Positions 22,585 through 35,092 of a stretch of DNA of 64,000 nucleotides are shown one piece after another. Position numbers and translations under genes: made by a program. The stretch spans positions 891,067 to 955,066 of the forward strand of contig KN834758.1 of NCBI GenBank assembly GCA_000827265.1, in the 5' to 3' direction. How positions within the stretch are numbered: the first letter of the stretch is position 1; every line of letters begins with the position of its first letter. The notes under the pieces were generated by a model. That model searched no databases and was not told where the DNA came from. It saw only the letters and a program-made list of their open reading frames with translations. The stretch is from Collybiopsis luxurians FD-317 M1. Taxonomy: Eukaryota > Basidiomycota > Agaricomycetes > Agaricales > Omphalotaceae.

Positions 22585-23151
22585 GGAATTATCAGCAAGT
22601 GGGTGAGCCGCACGGATGCTGGATGCTATTTAAGTTTCGACCAGGCACGCGTCATCTCCAAGATGATGACTGTTTTCAGTTTACAAAGCGCTGTGTCTTC
22701 GGCCTCGGTGACGTTTCCCAGTCTGTCACTGTCCATGTCGATGATCGCTGTTCCGTAGAGACTGTCCCGATATCGCTCCGTTCCTGTCCTGGAGTTCAAA
22801 CTTCGCCGACCAGAAATCATCCGATCAAGATTCCAATGAGCGTCTATTTACTACTTTGTAGATTGTGTACTTTGATATGGAGCCACTCAAGAGCCACTGC
22901 AAACAAGTATTTTCATTTCACTCAACTACAATAGATAAGACGTAACAGCTGCTTGAATGAAACTGGGGATGAGAGAAAATAATGCGTGCTTGTGTGCGTA
23001 TGTATGTATAAAAAAGTAACTATGTAAGTAGCAGAATAAGTGATTTATGTATGCTAATATGTATACCTAGCCATTTCCACCCATAAATCAACAGCAGAAA
23101 CAACTGAAGAAAGTACACTCCCAAATCATCGCCAGCCACAAACGCAAAAAG
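22585..23151. other. Intergenic DNA
   Basis: Holds the promoter of the lipase gene and the 3' flank of the PNUTS-like gene. Open frames at 22389..22934 are shadows or lack any domain. Confidence 0.5.
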
Positions 23152-26100
23152 CTACGAAATCATTTCATGTGCAAAGTCACACTGATCGCCGTATCTGCAT
23201 CTGTTAACAATGACGGCATCAGCTTTCAAAATCTCATATCAGTGACAATTAATGTTCGCTCGCCTTCCAGATTGAAAAAAACTGCATGGTTTTCGTTTAC
23301 TATGTCTAAACCCTTCGTCACCTCCGCCTCTTCCTCTGCTCCCCCTTCCTCTTCCCCTTCCTCGGCCTCGACCTTCTGACCACCGCGACGGCATACCGCC
23401 GGCCGGTTCATTATCATCGCCGCCACCGCCGTACCCATATTGGGAAAATTGATTAGCGGCGGGATTCGCCGGCCACGGCTGATCGCCGCCTCCGTTATAC
23501 GACGCCTGGGGGTTTAATTGTTGCAGCAATAGTTGAACCTGTTCTGTCGGAAGAGACATGGGGTCTACGTTATTCAGATTCACCATATCTTGTCCACTGC
23601 TAACAATTCCCGTCATAGGCACCCCTGCCGTTCCCGCGACACTACTGATTCCCCCTGCACTATTCATCGTCGCAGAAAGTTGCGACAAGATATCCGCTAC
23701 GGCTCCGAGATGGTTGGGTACTGGAGGGACCGGAGGGGCAGCTGCGGCGTCGCTGCTCCAAAAGATAGAGTCAACTTCTGGTCCGGATGTCATTACTACG
23801 GCGTCCTTGTCAAGGTCTTCCTCCGGTATTGTATTGGACGCTTCGGCGGGCGTATCGGGAACTTGGGCGTCAGACATGTACAGTGCACTCAGAGCAGTCT
23901 GTTCTCGCAACTCTTGTACCATCTTCTCCTCGCTCCCTTCACCTCGTGGAGGATATTCAATGTCGCTGGGTATCTCGATCGCTATAGATGAATAGAATAG
24001 TTACTATTTTAGTCCTCCGTTCTTTTTGAATGGACTTTATGAATTGCTTACGAATAGGCTCAGACCAGTCTACAGTTTCCTCGAACATATGCGCATGTAA
24101 AGCAGCACCTTCGCCGCCATGTAGATCTCGGAGGTTCATATGAATACCCTGTTACACAGAAAGGAGACGAAAATGAAGACGTATAGAAAGATGAAACAAT
24201 GACCAACAGTAACCATCATAAGACACAGAGTCGAGAGGAAGAATGAAGAAGAAACGTCAACATGTGAGCAGAGATATAATGAAAACACTGACATCGATTG
24301 TATCATCATCGTAGACAGCTGGCTCAATTAACTTGATCGACTCGAGGCTACCGTCCGGAGCCCATGTTACAGATTTCTTCTTCTTTCCAAGCTTAGTGAA
24401 CCCAGGCGCCGGTGTCCCAGATGCACTGGGTGGAGTATTCGACGTTCCTGGAGGGGGCGTAGCAGCTGGCCCAGGCCCAATTGCTGGAGACCCTCTCCGT
24501 CCCTTCATTGACTTTAGCGCTTCCTGAAAAGGATCAATCGACGACGGCTGAGCAACGTTCATATCCATCTCCTTCTTTACTGAACCTGGTGCTGGCGGTG
24601 GCGCCTTCTTGAAGCTCGGTAGCTTTGGTTTGGCTTTGGGTGCGGAAAAGAAGGATGAATCTGACTTGGCATCCTTCGTCGTTGTCGGCTTCGCCACGGA
24701 CGATAATGATGACACTGAAGACTCTTTCTTGACGGCAATGGGTTTCGTGGACGTCGTCAAACCTACTGCGGGCTTCTTGGCTAGGGTCGGCGCCTTGCTC
24801 GGTGCTTCTAATTTTCGTTTCTTCGTTTTCAGGTCTGTAACAGTCACAGCATTTAGTTGCAGTTTGGTACAGCGAACCGACATGACCGTACCCTCTTCCT
24901 TTGCTTTGGACGACGCCCCTTCAACAATTCGGCGCCATTTTCGTTCGATATTCGATGCCATGTCCTTGATCGCTGCGCATTGACAATATCGTTTCGTCGA
25001 AGGTACATGTAAAAGAACAGAAAACGTTATTCGTTAGATTTATTATACTAATATTTGCTTCGAGTGTTTTTCTCTCATCAAATTTTGGATGTGTAATATA
25101 AACGACGAGAAGAGGGAAAAGCGGAAGGAAAGCGTCCACTTCAGACTCATTCTCAAAGGGAACGTGAGGACAAAGGTGATGAGACAATTCACTACGTAGA
25201 TGATAGAGTGAGAGAAAGGACTGTCAAACTCACCAGGTGTGGGATGCTCCTTGACGAGTTTGACCACAAGCTTGCCCAGTTTTGAAGTCTTGAGTGAATC
25301 GACAGTGAGTGGTAGGCGATCGATTATCTGAAGATCTGAGATTAGCTTTCGGGTGCGAGAGGAAATGAACGCTGCACGTACATGCAGCAAAGGCATGGTC
25401 ATCTCTGACAATGGACTATCCTGTTGGGCCGAATAAGCTTGCTTTAACCATTCTCTGGTGATCTCTAAAGCAACCGGATTCTCGGCCCAGGCTCGAAAGT
25501 AGTGATTACCAGCCCCGTCTCGAATTTTCGTCAGTACTTCCATTCGCAATTGATGGTCGACCTCCGAAGCTCCGTATTCATCGAGAAGCTTTGCTAACGC
25601 TGCTACTGCACCTGCACCAGTAAAACTGGTTGGTTGCAACATCGGTTTAATACTGTTGTACAGCTGCGCGCGTTTCTCAGCCGGGGTTGGACCTGATGGG
25701 GGAGGTTGAGGCGTCGGCTGTGAGGAAGACGAAGGGGTTGATGAAGTAGAGGTAACATTTGGAGGTTGAAGCTGCAGGAAAGGTGGTGATTGAGCACGCG
25801 GTGGAGCATAGAATGAAGTAGCTGGGATCGTAGTAAAGGTGGAAGGCGAATGTAGCGCTGCAGGAGAAAGAGTCCCCTGCGTAAGCTGTTGTGCCTGCTG
25901 GGGCTGTGGTTGCTGTAGATGAAGATGCGGGGATTGCTGTTGTATATACTGCTGCAGGATGCCGGGATTTGTATGAAAAGTTGACCCGGGTGAGAAGGAA
26001 AATGCTTGATGTTGTGCTTGTTGGGGAGGTGGAGAAGTGTGCTGTGGTGGAGGAGAAGAACTTGGGGGCGAATGAGAATATAAGCTCTGCGCTTGAGACG

Positions 26101-26661
26101 TTGGCTGAGCTGCAAGGCCGGCAAGTTGAGGACTATTACGATGTAATGAATTATGTGACGTGTGATCGGAGAGCCGATTTACTCACTCTATAGCCATCTG
26201 GGCGCCTTGAGTGGGCGATTGTAAAGGCCGTTGGATCGGCTGTACAGTCGAACTCGTTGCGCCGTTCAAAGTGGAATAAGAAGATAATGGAACGGCGGAA
26301 GAGGAAGAGGAGCTTGGCCATGAAGAGCCATATGATATTGCATTGAAGGGAGCTTGATGCGGAGTAACGTAGAAGCTCGACGGGGTGTAGAAAGACGTGG
26401 ATGGTGAATTTGAGGACGTCGAAGTTGGAGCTGCTTACAAGTCAGTTCGCTGTTGAGATAACGTTGAGGAGATGCAAACTGACCTCCGAGTTCGGTAAAG
26501 ATGTCGTTGAGCTCGCCGAGTGTTGCCGATGACGTTGCTGACGCGTGGTTGGACGATGACTGGCGTTCTTTGGGCCAATCGTCAAAGGAGGACGGGCTCG
26601 ATGACTGACCTGGCTGGGACGATGTCAGCCAGTTCAAACTGTAATAACTCGAGTTTTCCAT
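23152..26661 (-). CDS. PNUTS-like nuclear protein: TFIIS-N domain, RVxF-like motif, CCCH finger
   Basis: Nine exons (26484..26661, 26187..26433, 25382..26132, 25234..25327, 24892..24972, 24293..24834, 24052..24148, 23264..23981, 23152..23200) encode 918 residues. The first 330 residues are Ser/Pro/Gln-rich. Exons 3-5 give a TFIIS N-terminal (LW) domain at about 340-450 (WAENPVALEITREWLKQA, then LPLTVDSLKTSKLGKLV, then ASNIERKWRRIV). KKKKSVTWAPDG at about 602-613 resembles the PP1-docking motif of PNUTS/PPP1R10. An RGRGRG region precedes a CCCH finger formed across the last intron (CSFFQSGRCRYGDQCDFAH), which has a GC donor. TFIIS-N plus docking motif plus CCCH is the PNUTS architecture, so a role as PP1 targeting subunit in transcription termination is likely. 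Intron 24835..24891 is in frame and could be retained. Intron 4 is long (261 nt). Confidence 0.85.
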
Positions 26662-27019
26662 ATCGCCCAGCGAAAATTTTTCTCAAGGGATCAATTTTGA
26701 ATTTCGAGCCTCAAGTGTAAACGCAACGGACGACCTTTAAAAGCAACTAGTACGACGAAAAGAACACGGAACTGAAAAAAAAGAAAATGAAAAGAAATGA
26801 GGACGAGGACTGGTGCCCTAGTCAAGTTTGGCCCTTGCGCAGAGAACGTCGGAAACAATGAGCTTTTCATCCCCTTATGTCGGAGTTTTAATTCTTATTA
26901 GGGTTAGGGTTTATCGAAGTCACGTGGTTCAATTCCTGTGTTGTCATTTTTTTTTTCTGTTGATTCAAAAATTGAAACAACCATAACAACAGCTTGTTCA
27001 TTTACTACAACGTTCAATA
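26662..27019. promoter_or_regulatory. Bidirectional promoter with telomere-like box and E-box
   Basis: A 358-bp gap lies between the divergent PNUTS-like and HMG-box genes. TTAGGGTTAGGGTTTA sits at 26898..26913, two telomere-type repeats running into a plant-style telo box. Eight bases further on is CACGTG (26921..26926, preceded by T). The two motifs lie about 100 bp before the HMG-box ATG. Function is inferred only from resemblance to known promoter elements. Confidence 0.55.
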
Positions 27020-28026
27020 ATGTCTCCCAGTATAGATGACCTCCGCTCAGAGGTAGGCTTTCCTTTCTTTTTTTTTCTCTTTTCCTTTCTCATCGCGCCC
27101 TAGTATGAGGAAAGTCTTCTCTCCGTAGCAAAGTCCATGCGCGACGCTGCCAAAGCCGCAGAAGCTTTCGCGCAAGCCATCGGAAGTTCCGCACCGTCGA
27201 TCAATGGTCACACCAAAGGCAAGGGTAAAGCCGTCGACGATGAACCTGCAAACGGCAAGCGAAAGAGAGCCAAAAAAGATCCCAACGCGCCGAAACGTCC
27301 CGCTTCTTCCTTCATCATATACCAGAACCAGATCAGGCAGGGTGTCAAGGAGGCACATCCAGATCTTCCTACTTCTGAACTCCGAAAGCTCATGGCCGAA
27401 CAATGGAACAATCTTCCCGAGGAACAGAAAAACGTTAGTCATTATCTCAACCGAATATGTTTAGGATGCGTACTAACCGTTGCCGTTCAGCACTATAAAA
27501 AAATGGCAGATGACCTCAAGGCCAACTATAGCGCTGAAAAGGCCGCCTACGACGCCCGTTCACCGGAGGAAGTCGCAGCTGCGGATGCTGCTACTGCCGC
27601 CGCCGCCGCCGTATGTGTGAATATCGTCTTTTTAATATCTAGCTTACCACAGTTTATTTCTAGATCAAAAAGCCGCGCAAATCCCAAAAGCCAGCCGCTG
27701 CCACCGACAAACCTCCCATCGCGAAGAAACCTGCAGTCGCCTCCGCCTCTCCTGTATCCGGCCTCGATGAATCAGACTCTGATGATGACTCGTCTGAGGA
27801 CGAAAAGCCCGCTGCCGCCTCCAAGTCGTCCAAATCAGGAAAGTCGGCACCATCTCTGCCATCCAAAAAGGCTGCAAAGAGCGAGCCGGTAGTCCAGGAG
27901 AGTGACGACGAGGAAGACGATAGTGAGGAACAGGCTGAGGATAGTAGTGAGGAAGAGGACCAGCCGCCGGCGAAGAAGAGCAAGTCGTCGAAGCCTCATG
28001 AGAAACCAGCGTCGAAGCGCAAGTAG
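27020..28026 (+). CDS. HMG-box chromatin protein
   Basis: Four exons (27020..27052, 27104..27433, 27491..27610, 27664..28026) encode 281 residues. After an N-terminal helix (MSPSIDDLRSEYEESLLSVA) comes a basic linker and one HMG box at about 85-150: DPNAPKRPASSFIIYQNQIR, then LMAEQWNNLPEEQKN, then HYKKMADDLKANY. Pro-Lys-Arg-Pro-x-Ser and the spaced Trp and Tyr are the usual box residues. The box is split by an intron. The tail is Ser/Ala/Lys-rich and acidic (DESDSDDDSSEDE, EEEDQPPAKKSKSS), as in HMGB-like proteins. The likely role is non-sequence-specific DNA bending in nuclear chromatin, similar to Nhp6/Hmo1-type factors. Confidence 0.9.
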
Positions 28027-31000
28027 CAACTTCACGTCATTTTAATTACGACGTTGCTGTCCGCTCATCCCGTCGTTCCCCCTCTATGCTCTTCTCGTCT
28101 CGACTCGAGTCTTCGATCTCGGCCGGGGACTGCTATTACCAAAAAAAACAATTTCTGATTTATAACTTATTCTTTCAAACCTATATTGTTTCCTTACTGC
28201 GACACCCACTTTGGACTCTGTTCGTTGTTTTGCATTCGACGTTCTTCCCCTCCTATGCTACCTTTTGGCTGTATCCTTCTCCAACCCGTTAATATATTTT
28301 ATGAAAGTCGCATATTGTTCATTCTTGTCATCATATGTCTCCTATGTTTCAATATGAACGGGTAAATGGCTGTCAGTACATAATGTTTTTCTATCTTTCC
28401 TGTTGCTTGTATTTTACCCTCCCCTCAATGCAATTATTCTGGGCTCATTCTTCGTCCTGTTCGCTGGTTCTCCTGTACTGTTTTCGTGAACGTCTTTGAT
28501 TCAATCTATGTCTCGTTTTAATTCCGTGGATATTATTACTATCGTTCTGTGTGAGCTTTTATTGTTCTCAGTGTCATGTCAAACCATCCGGTACCTGTAG
28601 TTTGTGTTTCGGTCGAAAAAGTTTTTCATTTTTTTTCCGTCTTTACCCGTTCTCCTCTGCTAGCCTCACAAACTACCAGCTCGCTCGTAATACTTTTTCA
28701 ATACGCTGGCCTAACCTGTGCAGGGCTTGTGCAGAGCAGACTCTTACTTGCTTCCTGTATCCTCACTGTCATGTGTTTCATCAGATTTGGCGTCTGTTAT
28801 TATGTATACTATTTCATTCATTACATTCGCGATTCCTGTCATTCATTCATTCATTCATTCCAGTCATTCATTCACTTTTGTTTCACACTGGAAAGAACTT
28901 TGATCCGTATGTATACAAATTCCAATTCCAATCTTGAACAATGAATGTAGACTTGTTCACAATCTCACAACTTTTTCAAATCATCTGAATCTAGGCCTTG
29001 CTACCATAGCTCCATCCGCAGCTCGGGGCTCGGCGGCGGTGGGCGCGATCTCTCCCTTATCATCTGCCGTGAGGCGGTCAGTTATGTACTTACGCCAAAC
29101 CATGACAACCGCTGTCTGTCAGTAGAGGTCAGGAGTGTGCTTGCCCATTTATAAATGCAGTAAGCACTTGCGGATTGGGTTCAGTTTGTTATGTACATGT
29201 GTATGCCGGTAGGTGTTGCATAGATAGATAGATAGATAGACGGATAGACGGATGGATGGATACCCCAACTTGTATCTGTTCGCAACTTCGCAGTGCCACG
29301 CTTAGCACTGAACTGCGCATGCGTGAACAGATTTTATTCCTTTGAAGCTCGAGTTTTGGATCCGCCTACATCGTACAGAGATTCAGATTAGTAAAAGATT
29401 TTTATAAAACGGCAGCCGCTCCCAGTCAGCAGTGATGCTGTTTCATTTAAAAGTTTAAGCCAATGATCTTTCCTTTGAAATTTCCATTTATTTCGACATA
29501 GCCTGTGTTAACCACATGCGTCTAAGTACGTGCTTCTGTGTCGCTGATATCTATCAGTACAGCCTATGAACTTTTGCTATTAACGCATACTGTATACTGT
29601 CTATATAACGACTAGATCATGATTTCATCAATTGCAAGCCTAATAATTGAAAAGACCTCGTGAATACTGTAAAGGAGTGTTTGTTCAAGTTCCATATGCC
29701 CACTGTTTGGTTGTACACAATTCGTTAACCCGGATAGTTACTCTTGAGTCTTAAACTTTAACGACGAGTCTGCACTACAAGTGCGGGAACGGTAGTAGGA
29801 TCTGCGTATGTTTTACTCTTATGGACTAAGTATCTCACTGTAAATAACTGTTGATCAAAGAAGGGCCAGTTTATGAGTTTGATCATCCAAGTATGCTGTC
29901 ACGGTGGCAGTCTAAAGTTCAAGCTTTAGGATTTCAGGAGTGACATCTCAGACTCATGCCAAAGACTCGAAGGTCCAATGGAAGGCCGTGACTAAATGAT
30001 GTTGAAGGATCCAGAGCTGGCACAGTAGTATCTCTTAAAATGCGGTACTATCTAATAGTAAGTGACAATCCTTCTACTCATTCAAGAGTATTCAGAAACG
30101 CCAAACACTAATTCAACCGACTTTTGATAGCACATTTCGGTAAAACACAGTTCGGCTTCAAAATTTAACAGCTAACACCATAATGACAAGATAATTATTG
30201 CAGCTAGATCATAAGTGGATAGAAGCGGATAGCCTCTAGGTCAATGTATTTTACTATCAGTTCCAGGTTGAATTACATCGTGGATAGAGCACGAGGATTA
30301 GGAATTGGTACTTGAAATTTGGATAGCAATCTCCTCAATATCATGCAAGCTGTAAAGCTTGGAAAGCGTTCATTTGTCTCCGTCTTCGAGGCCCTTGATG
30401 CCAGGTGGGATTATTCTACAAACTACATCCATCAACGGCAAGTTGAAATCTCAAACTCAGAGAAATTCAGTTTGATATTGAACCCTGCAGCGTAATTATG
30501 GAAGTTTCAAGAGAGGGGTTAAACTGATGCCTCTTCGGCATTCGCAGTCTCAAATATGGGTTACTCTGTCAAACTTCGGTACTATGGAATGAAGGTAAAA
30601 GTCATTTGGCAATCGACCAGCGGCTGTCTTCACCAAATCTAACTTATATATAAACGAAGGCTTCAAAGCAAAATGGACGGTCAAGTGAGCATACTGGAAG
30701 GTGCAAGTGTGGCGCAACCATCGATCTCAGGCGGCCCGAAAAAAAATCATTCGACGGAGCTGTAATCAACTACAGCTGGGGCCGCATAAAACATCATGGT
30801 TGCGGGCTAATATAGTATAGTTATTAGCCTGAGACTCTATTCTGTTTATGACCAGCAGACAATTGACTATATAGATCTCAAGTGAATTACTTGCTTGAGT
30901 GCTAATTTTCACCGCTTCTGATTATCTGGATTTAAGTAAAGTTTCAGCTTTTAAAAGAGTACGCTGAGTGGTCAAATTAACTTCACTTGAGTTGGCAATA

Positions 31001-32636
31001 TTAGCAAGGCTCAAGCTAAGAATAGCACGTCAAGCAGAGAAATGAAACTCGGTGTCGGACAACCGGTAAAGTGAGTCCGATAGTCGCAGAGGGGCTGAGA
31101 GAATTATCCCAAAAAGGCAGGAGGCCAGCCATATCAAGCTGAACAACCAGGTCGTACCGATCGACGTTTGCTTGCATGGCATAGACGTCTATGTAATGTT
31201 TGAATCTCCATCCTTGACAGAGAGACAAATTCCCAACTTTCTTGATAAACTGAACTTATAACCATCACCAAGCGTTGATTTGCGATCAGGCCCGATTCCA
31301 GCTATATGGGCAACATTCACATCTTACCTATGGTTTAAAAGCTAATTTGCAAGAAACATGACATCGTTATACGGTGTGCGACAGGTTTGCTTTACTGTTC
31401 TATCAAAGTAAGGGACATGTTTCGTGGTGGTTTTATCTTGATCATCAATTACCAAATGCCAACAAGAATTCTGTTACAGTATCTATGCAAAACTTATATT
31501 CGACCTGTTCCACAAGTTGTGAATATTTGAAATCGGAATTGCAGACTGGTATTTCAAAGATGCCTGGAGCAAATGTGTCAGACACGTGATTTTATTATCA
31601 AGCAACGTTGACGTTTCGAAAGATGATTGGTTCAACTTGAGCGCTCGCCCATCACCATCAATCATTCGAACAACAATCAAATCAATGATAGAGAAGAGGC
31701 TTACTGGTACTCTGGAGGGAGGGTAAATTTAAAGAGATACAAATTTCCTCTCAAATGCGCCCTGGTACAACGGAACTGTTTTTGCTCTTGAAACTTAGAG
31801 AACCACAAAGATACGTTGTGACGATTATTGTGACATCACCCTGAAGCACATGATCGGGCTAAATTCACCCACGCAAACAAGGCACAACACATTTATCTTT
31901 TCTTTCCGACCTTTACCTTGGCACCCCCACTTTCCATTTCAACCATCCTCAAACAACTCCGTTTTTTTCTATAATCCAGCTTCCTGAAGGTATGCATTAA
32001 TTCTATTGAAGATATCTCTCTTCTTTTTCTCCAATTTAAACCAATGTGGATTTTGGATCTGTCCCAGAGTAAAATGGGCTGAATTTGACTTTACACAAAG
32101 TGCTGAGCATGCAACATGCATGTGGCAACGTCCAGTGCATGCTAATGAGCTACTTTCCAGTTTAGCGACAAGCCTACTGGCGGCGGCCTGTTAGTTTGTG
32201 CATTGCTCTACTATTTCTCTTCTTGGCCTTTTCTTTCTTTCTTTGTTCCCAGGATTTCGAGCCATTTGCCTCTGTAGCGTTATTAATATTCTTTTGTCTC
32301 ACTTTTACTCTCTGTAACATACTTTTCTTTGGGCCATTCTTCTTCTTTGTCTTTTCTTTCTTTGTCTTGCTAGATTCGGGGCATTCTGACTCTATTGCGT
32401 TATTGATTTCTTACACTGGTGTTTTTCTGTCTCGATAATGGATCATTTCTACAAAAGTTCTTCCTCTTTTTACAAATTACAAATTTGAAACATTCAATAA
32501 TCAACTAACTAGGCTCTTCTGCACAGGTCACCTAAGCAAGCATTCTTGCTAGCATCCAGCATATGTATGTATTCCGTCAATGATTGCCGCCTGTTGATGA
32601 GAACTCTAGTCTAACCAAAACGTTATTCTTGTTCAG
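28027..32636. other. Long gene-free region (4.6 kb) with microsatellites
   Basis: Downstream of the HMG gene the sequence is T-rich. It holds a CATT microsatellite at about 28838-28875 and a GATA/GGAT microsatellite at about 29219-29262. From 29 to 32 kb I see no frame with coding character on either strand. A nested hairpin lies at 30713..30804. The last 600 bp (from about 31.95 kb) is pyrimidine-rich and may include a 5' untranslated exon of the AT-hook gene (GAAGGTATGC donor near 31990), which I cannot confirm. Confidence 0.6.
30713..30804. other. Nested inverted repeats / hairpin element
   Basis: Three pairs of complementary arms are nested: CGCAACCAT (30713..30721) with ATGGTTGCG (30796..30804), GCGGCCC (30731..30737) with GGGCCGC (30779..30785), and AGCTGTA (30758..30764) with TACAGCT (30771..30777) around a 6-nt loop. 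The strand between the middle and inner arms is asymmetric (20 versus 1 nt). It could be a structured RNA, a foldback element or a chance structure. No matching second copy was noticed in the window. Confidence 0.55.
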
Positions 32637-35092
32637 ATGAGTATTCTTTTAACACCCCGTCCATTGGAAGACCTTGTTCTCGCTTACGGTAGGTGATCAT
32701 TTCATTCATACCTTCCTCACAAATGCCAACTGGGTGTATCTGTTCAGACCGGGAACCTAAAGAAATGCCGGGACAAGGTGATCCCGCTGCCATCGATCAA
32801 ATAGCGCAATACTTGTTTTCTACCACTTCGCCAACAAAACCTAATGTTGCTACTCTACATGTATCATCAGCGGCTGCGGACCAGGATGAAGAACTAGCTG
32901 AAATTACCAACACCCTAGTTCTACAGAAAACTCGTCCTCCTGCCACACCACAATCCCGTGTAATCAAAGATCCACTGCCCGCATCAACTAGTGGGAGCAA
33001 AGGGGATATCAGGACCTATTTCATTCCACACAGCGCTTCGGATCACACCACCGCGAATACGCCTTCGCGAGCGTCTCGCTCCAGCGCGGGCGTCCACTCA
33101 TACCACAGCGTTTCGACATTTCCCATTGCTGTGATAGATCTTACGGCAGATGACCCGGGAAAGCCAATCACAGACGGTGCAACGGGAGTGAAGCGCCCGC
33201 GAGGGAGACCTCCAAAATTGTCAGACGCCAAAGAAGGGCCTCAGGTTCCCCGACCGAGAGGAAGACCAAGGAAAATCTCTTATGATGAATCTCAGCAACT
33301 TCAAATCCAGCGTCCTGTCGGTCGACCAAGGAAGGTCTCCCATGACGAACCTCAACAACCTCAAATCAAACGTCCTGTCGGTCGACCACGGAAGTACCAA
33401 ATCGATGAGCCTCGAGTCGAGGGCCCTCTTGAGCAATCTCACAAAGTCGTTTACGTGGAGATACCTTACGTCAGTCACTCACAAAAGCCGCGACAGTCAG
33501 CGATCACGGACATAGCGTCGACTGATGTTTCCTCTGGGAGTCCCCGACGTAGTAATCCGAATACCAACGGCGTGAAACATCATGATCGCGCATTCCCTTC
33601 CGTAGCGCCAGCTAGGCGGCCTCCCGTACAAAACCAAGCCGATGATCTCGCTGCAGCGCTCACATCTGCTTTCTCTCAGAATGCTGCTTCTCAGCGTAAT
33701 GCCGCTCCGCAGCGTACTGCTGCTCCGCAGGACCAAAATCTTGTCAGTGCACTCTCCTCTGCATTCGCCAACAATGCTGTTACGGAAACCTTTTATGCCG
33801 ACGAGGACGAATCAGGCGAACCGTCGTTGGCATCGGACTCCGAATCCGAGGCGGCTCTCGAACATGAGCTCCCTGAACGTCCCCGCAGGCGCAGACATCG
33901 AAGAGTAATCACGCCAGTCACTCAAATCCCTTCCCCTGTAAAACGATCCCGCCCTCAACGAGCTCCCAAAGATATATTTGTCGCTCCCAATGAGCAAACT
34001 ATGCATGAACAGCTAGATACTGAATCCTCCTCCCTCCAACTTCCTGTTGGTGTTTCAATCGCCCCCGAGAACGAGAGCGAGTACATGGATCCTGATGATG
34101 GTGTCTTATTGGATTATGACTCGAGCGCGGAAGTTGAGGAGGAACGGGAGAAAAAGAGAAAGCACGAGACGGCGCTTGCACCGAAGATCTTAGGTAACAA
34201 TCTTAGGTTCCTTCAGGCGCAGCGAAGGCACTCCAGTCACAGAAAACGTCTCGGAAACAGTTCTCTCCGACGCGACATCTCGGCTGTTCGTTCCACGTTG
34301 GCATACACGCAGCGAGTCGAGAGTTACTGTGGAGAACCCGCTTTGGATTACATTTGGGGTGGCCGGCAAGCCTGGTATTCCAATTGGAAACCCAAACAGG
34401 TATGTAATTTGTTGCTTCCCATAGACACTTGGAAGCTAAACTGTTTCCTTAATAGTATAAAATCTCAGCCGACCAATTCAATTCTGCGAGCGCTTCGACT
34501 TCCGAGTTTTCTGACAGCAATGACAGCCAGATAGAGGAAGAAGCTGAGGAACCTCATGAGGCAATCCTAAACGGTGTCGTTTCCATGCTTCTCACGAAAC
34601 GTTCCCATCCCGAGGGCAATGCCGCCCCACAGAAGAGGGTCAAATTCGCCGCCGACGTTCAGTTGAAAGCCTCACTCACTGCAGCTGGCCCACGGACTAA
34701 GACTCATCCGCAGTTCGACGCGATCCGCTGCGGAGAACTGTTGCAGAAGCTTGTTAAAGGCAAACTGCAGATGACTGAACAGGTGAGTAACCTAAGTTCC
34801 TTCATTGTATCTGTCAGTAAACATGTTCTTCCAGGAACTTCATGAAGTCCTTCTTTTCTTTGGAGACCCTTCATTCGAACAATTTATTAGGGAATTCCGA
34901 AACGGAGAAGAGCTCGACGTGCTCGGCGCAGACGATCAACAGCAGGCTCACGATTCCATCTGGATATCACTCCAATATATTGCACAATCTGCTGCTGGCT
35001 CACTGGGTATACCAGAGATGTTTGAAGGCACTTTGAAATGGGAGGTTAAGAAAATTGTTGACAGCGTGAAGGGAACAATGATGGAACTTTGA
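32637..35092 (+). CDS. Four-AT-hook DNA-binding protein, function unknown
   Basis: Four exons (32637..32688, 32748..34399, 34456..34782, 34835..35092) encode 762 residues. At about residues 168-235 four AT-hooks follow one another (cores RGRPPK, RGRPRK, VGRPRK, VGRPRK), spaced by about 22 residues with repeated linkers (HDEPQQPQIKRP), so they grew by internal duplication. AT-hooks bind the minor groove of AT-rich DNA, so the protein is probably nuclear. A short alanine/glutamine repeat (NAAPQR, TAAPQ) follows at about 320. The C-terminal 280 residues have a basic part (LRFLQAQRRHSSHRKRL) and a globular end (LHEVLLFFGDPSFEQFIREF) that I do not recognise. A chromatin or transcription role is inference. 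Confidence 0.8.

Noticed and set aside
25603..26124. 173-codon minus-strand frame rich in Leu, His and Arg
   Set aside because: It is a frame-shifted shadow of exon 3 of the PNUTS-like gene. The real frame is the Gln/Pro/Ser-rich one that leads into the TFIIS-N domain.
28551..28944. Two overlapping frames of about 125 codons rich in Phe, Ser and His
   Set aside because: They derive from T-rich 3' flank and the CATT microsatellite. No start context, introns or domain support a gene.
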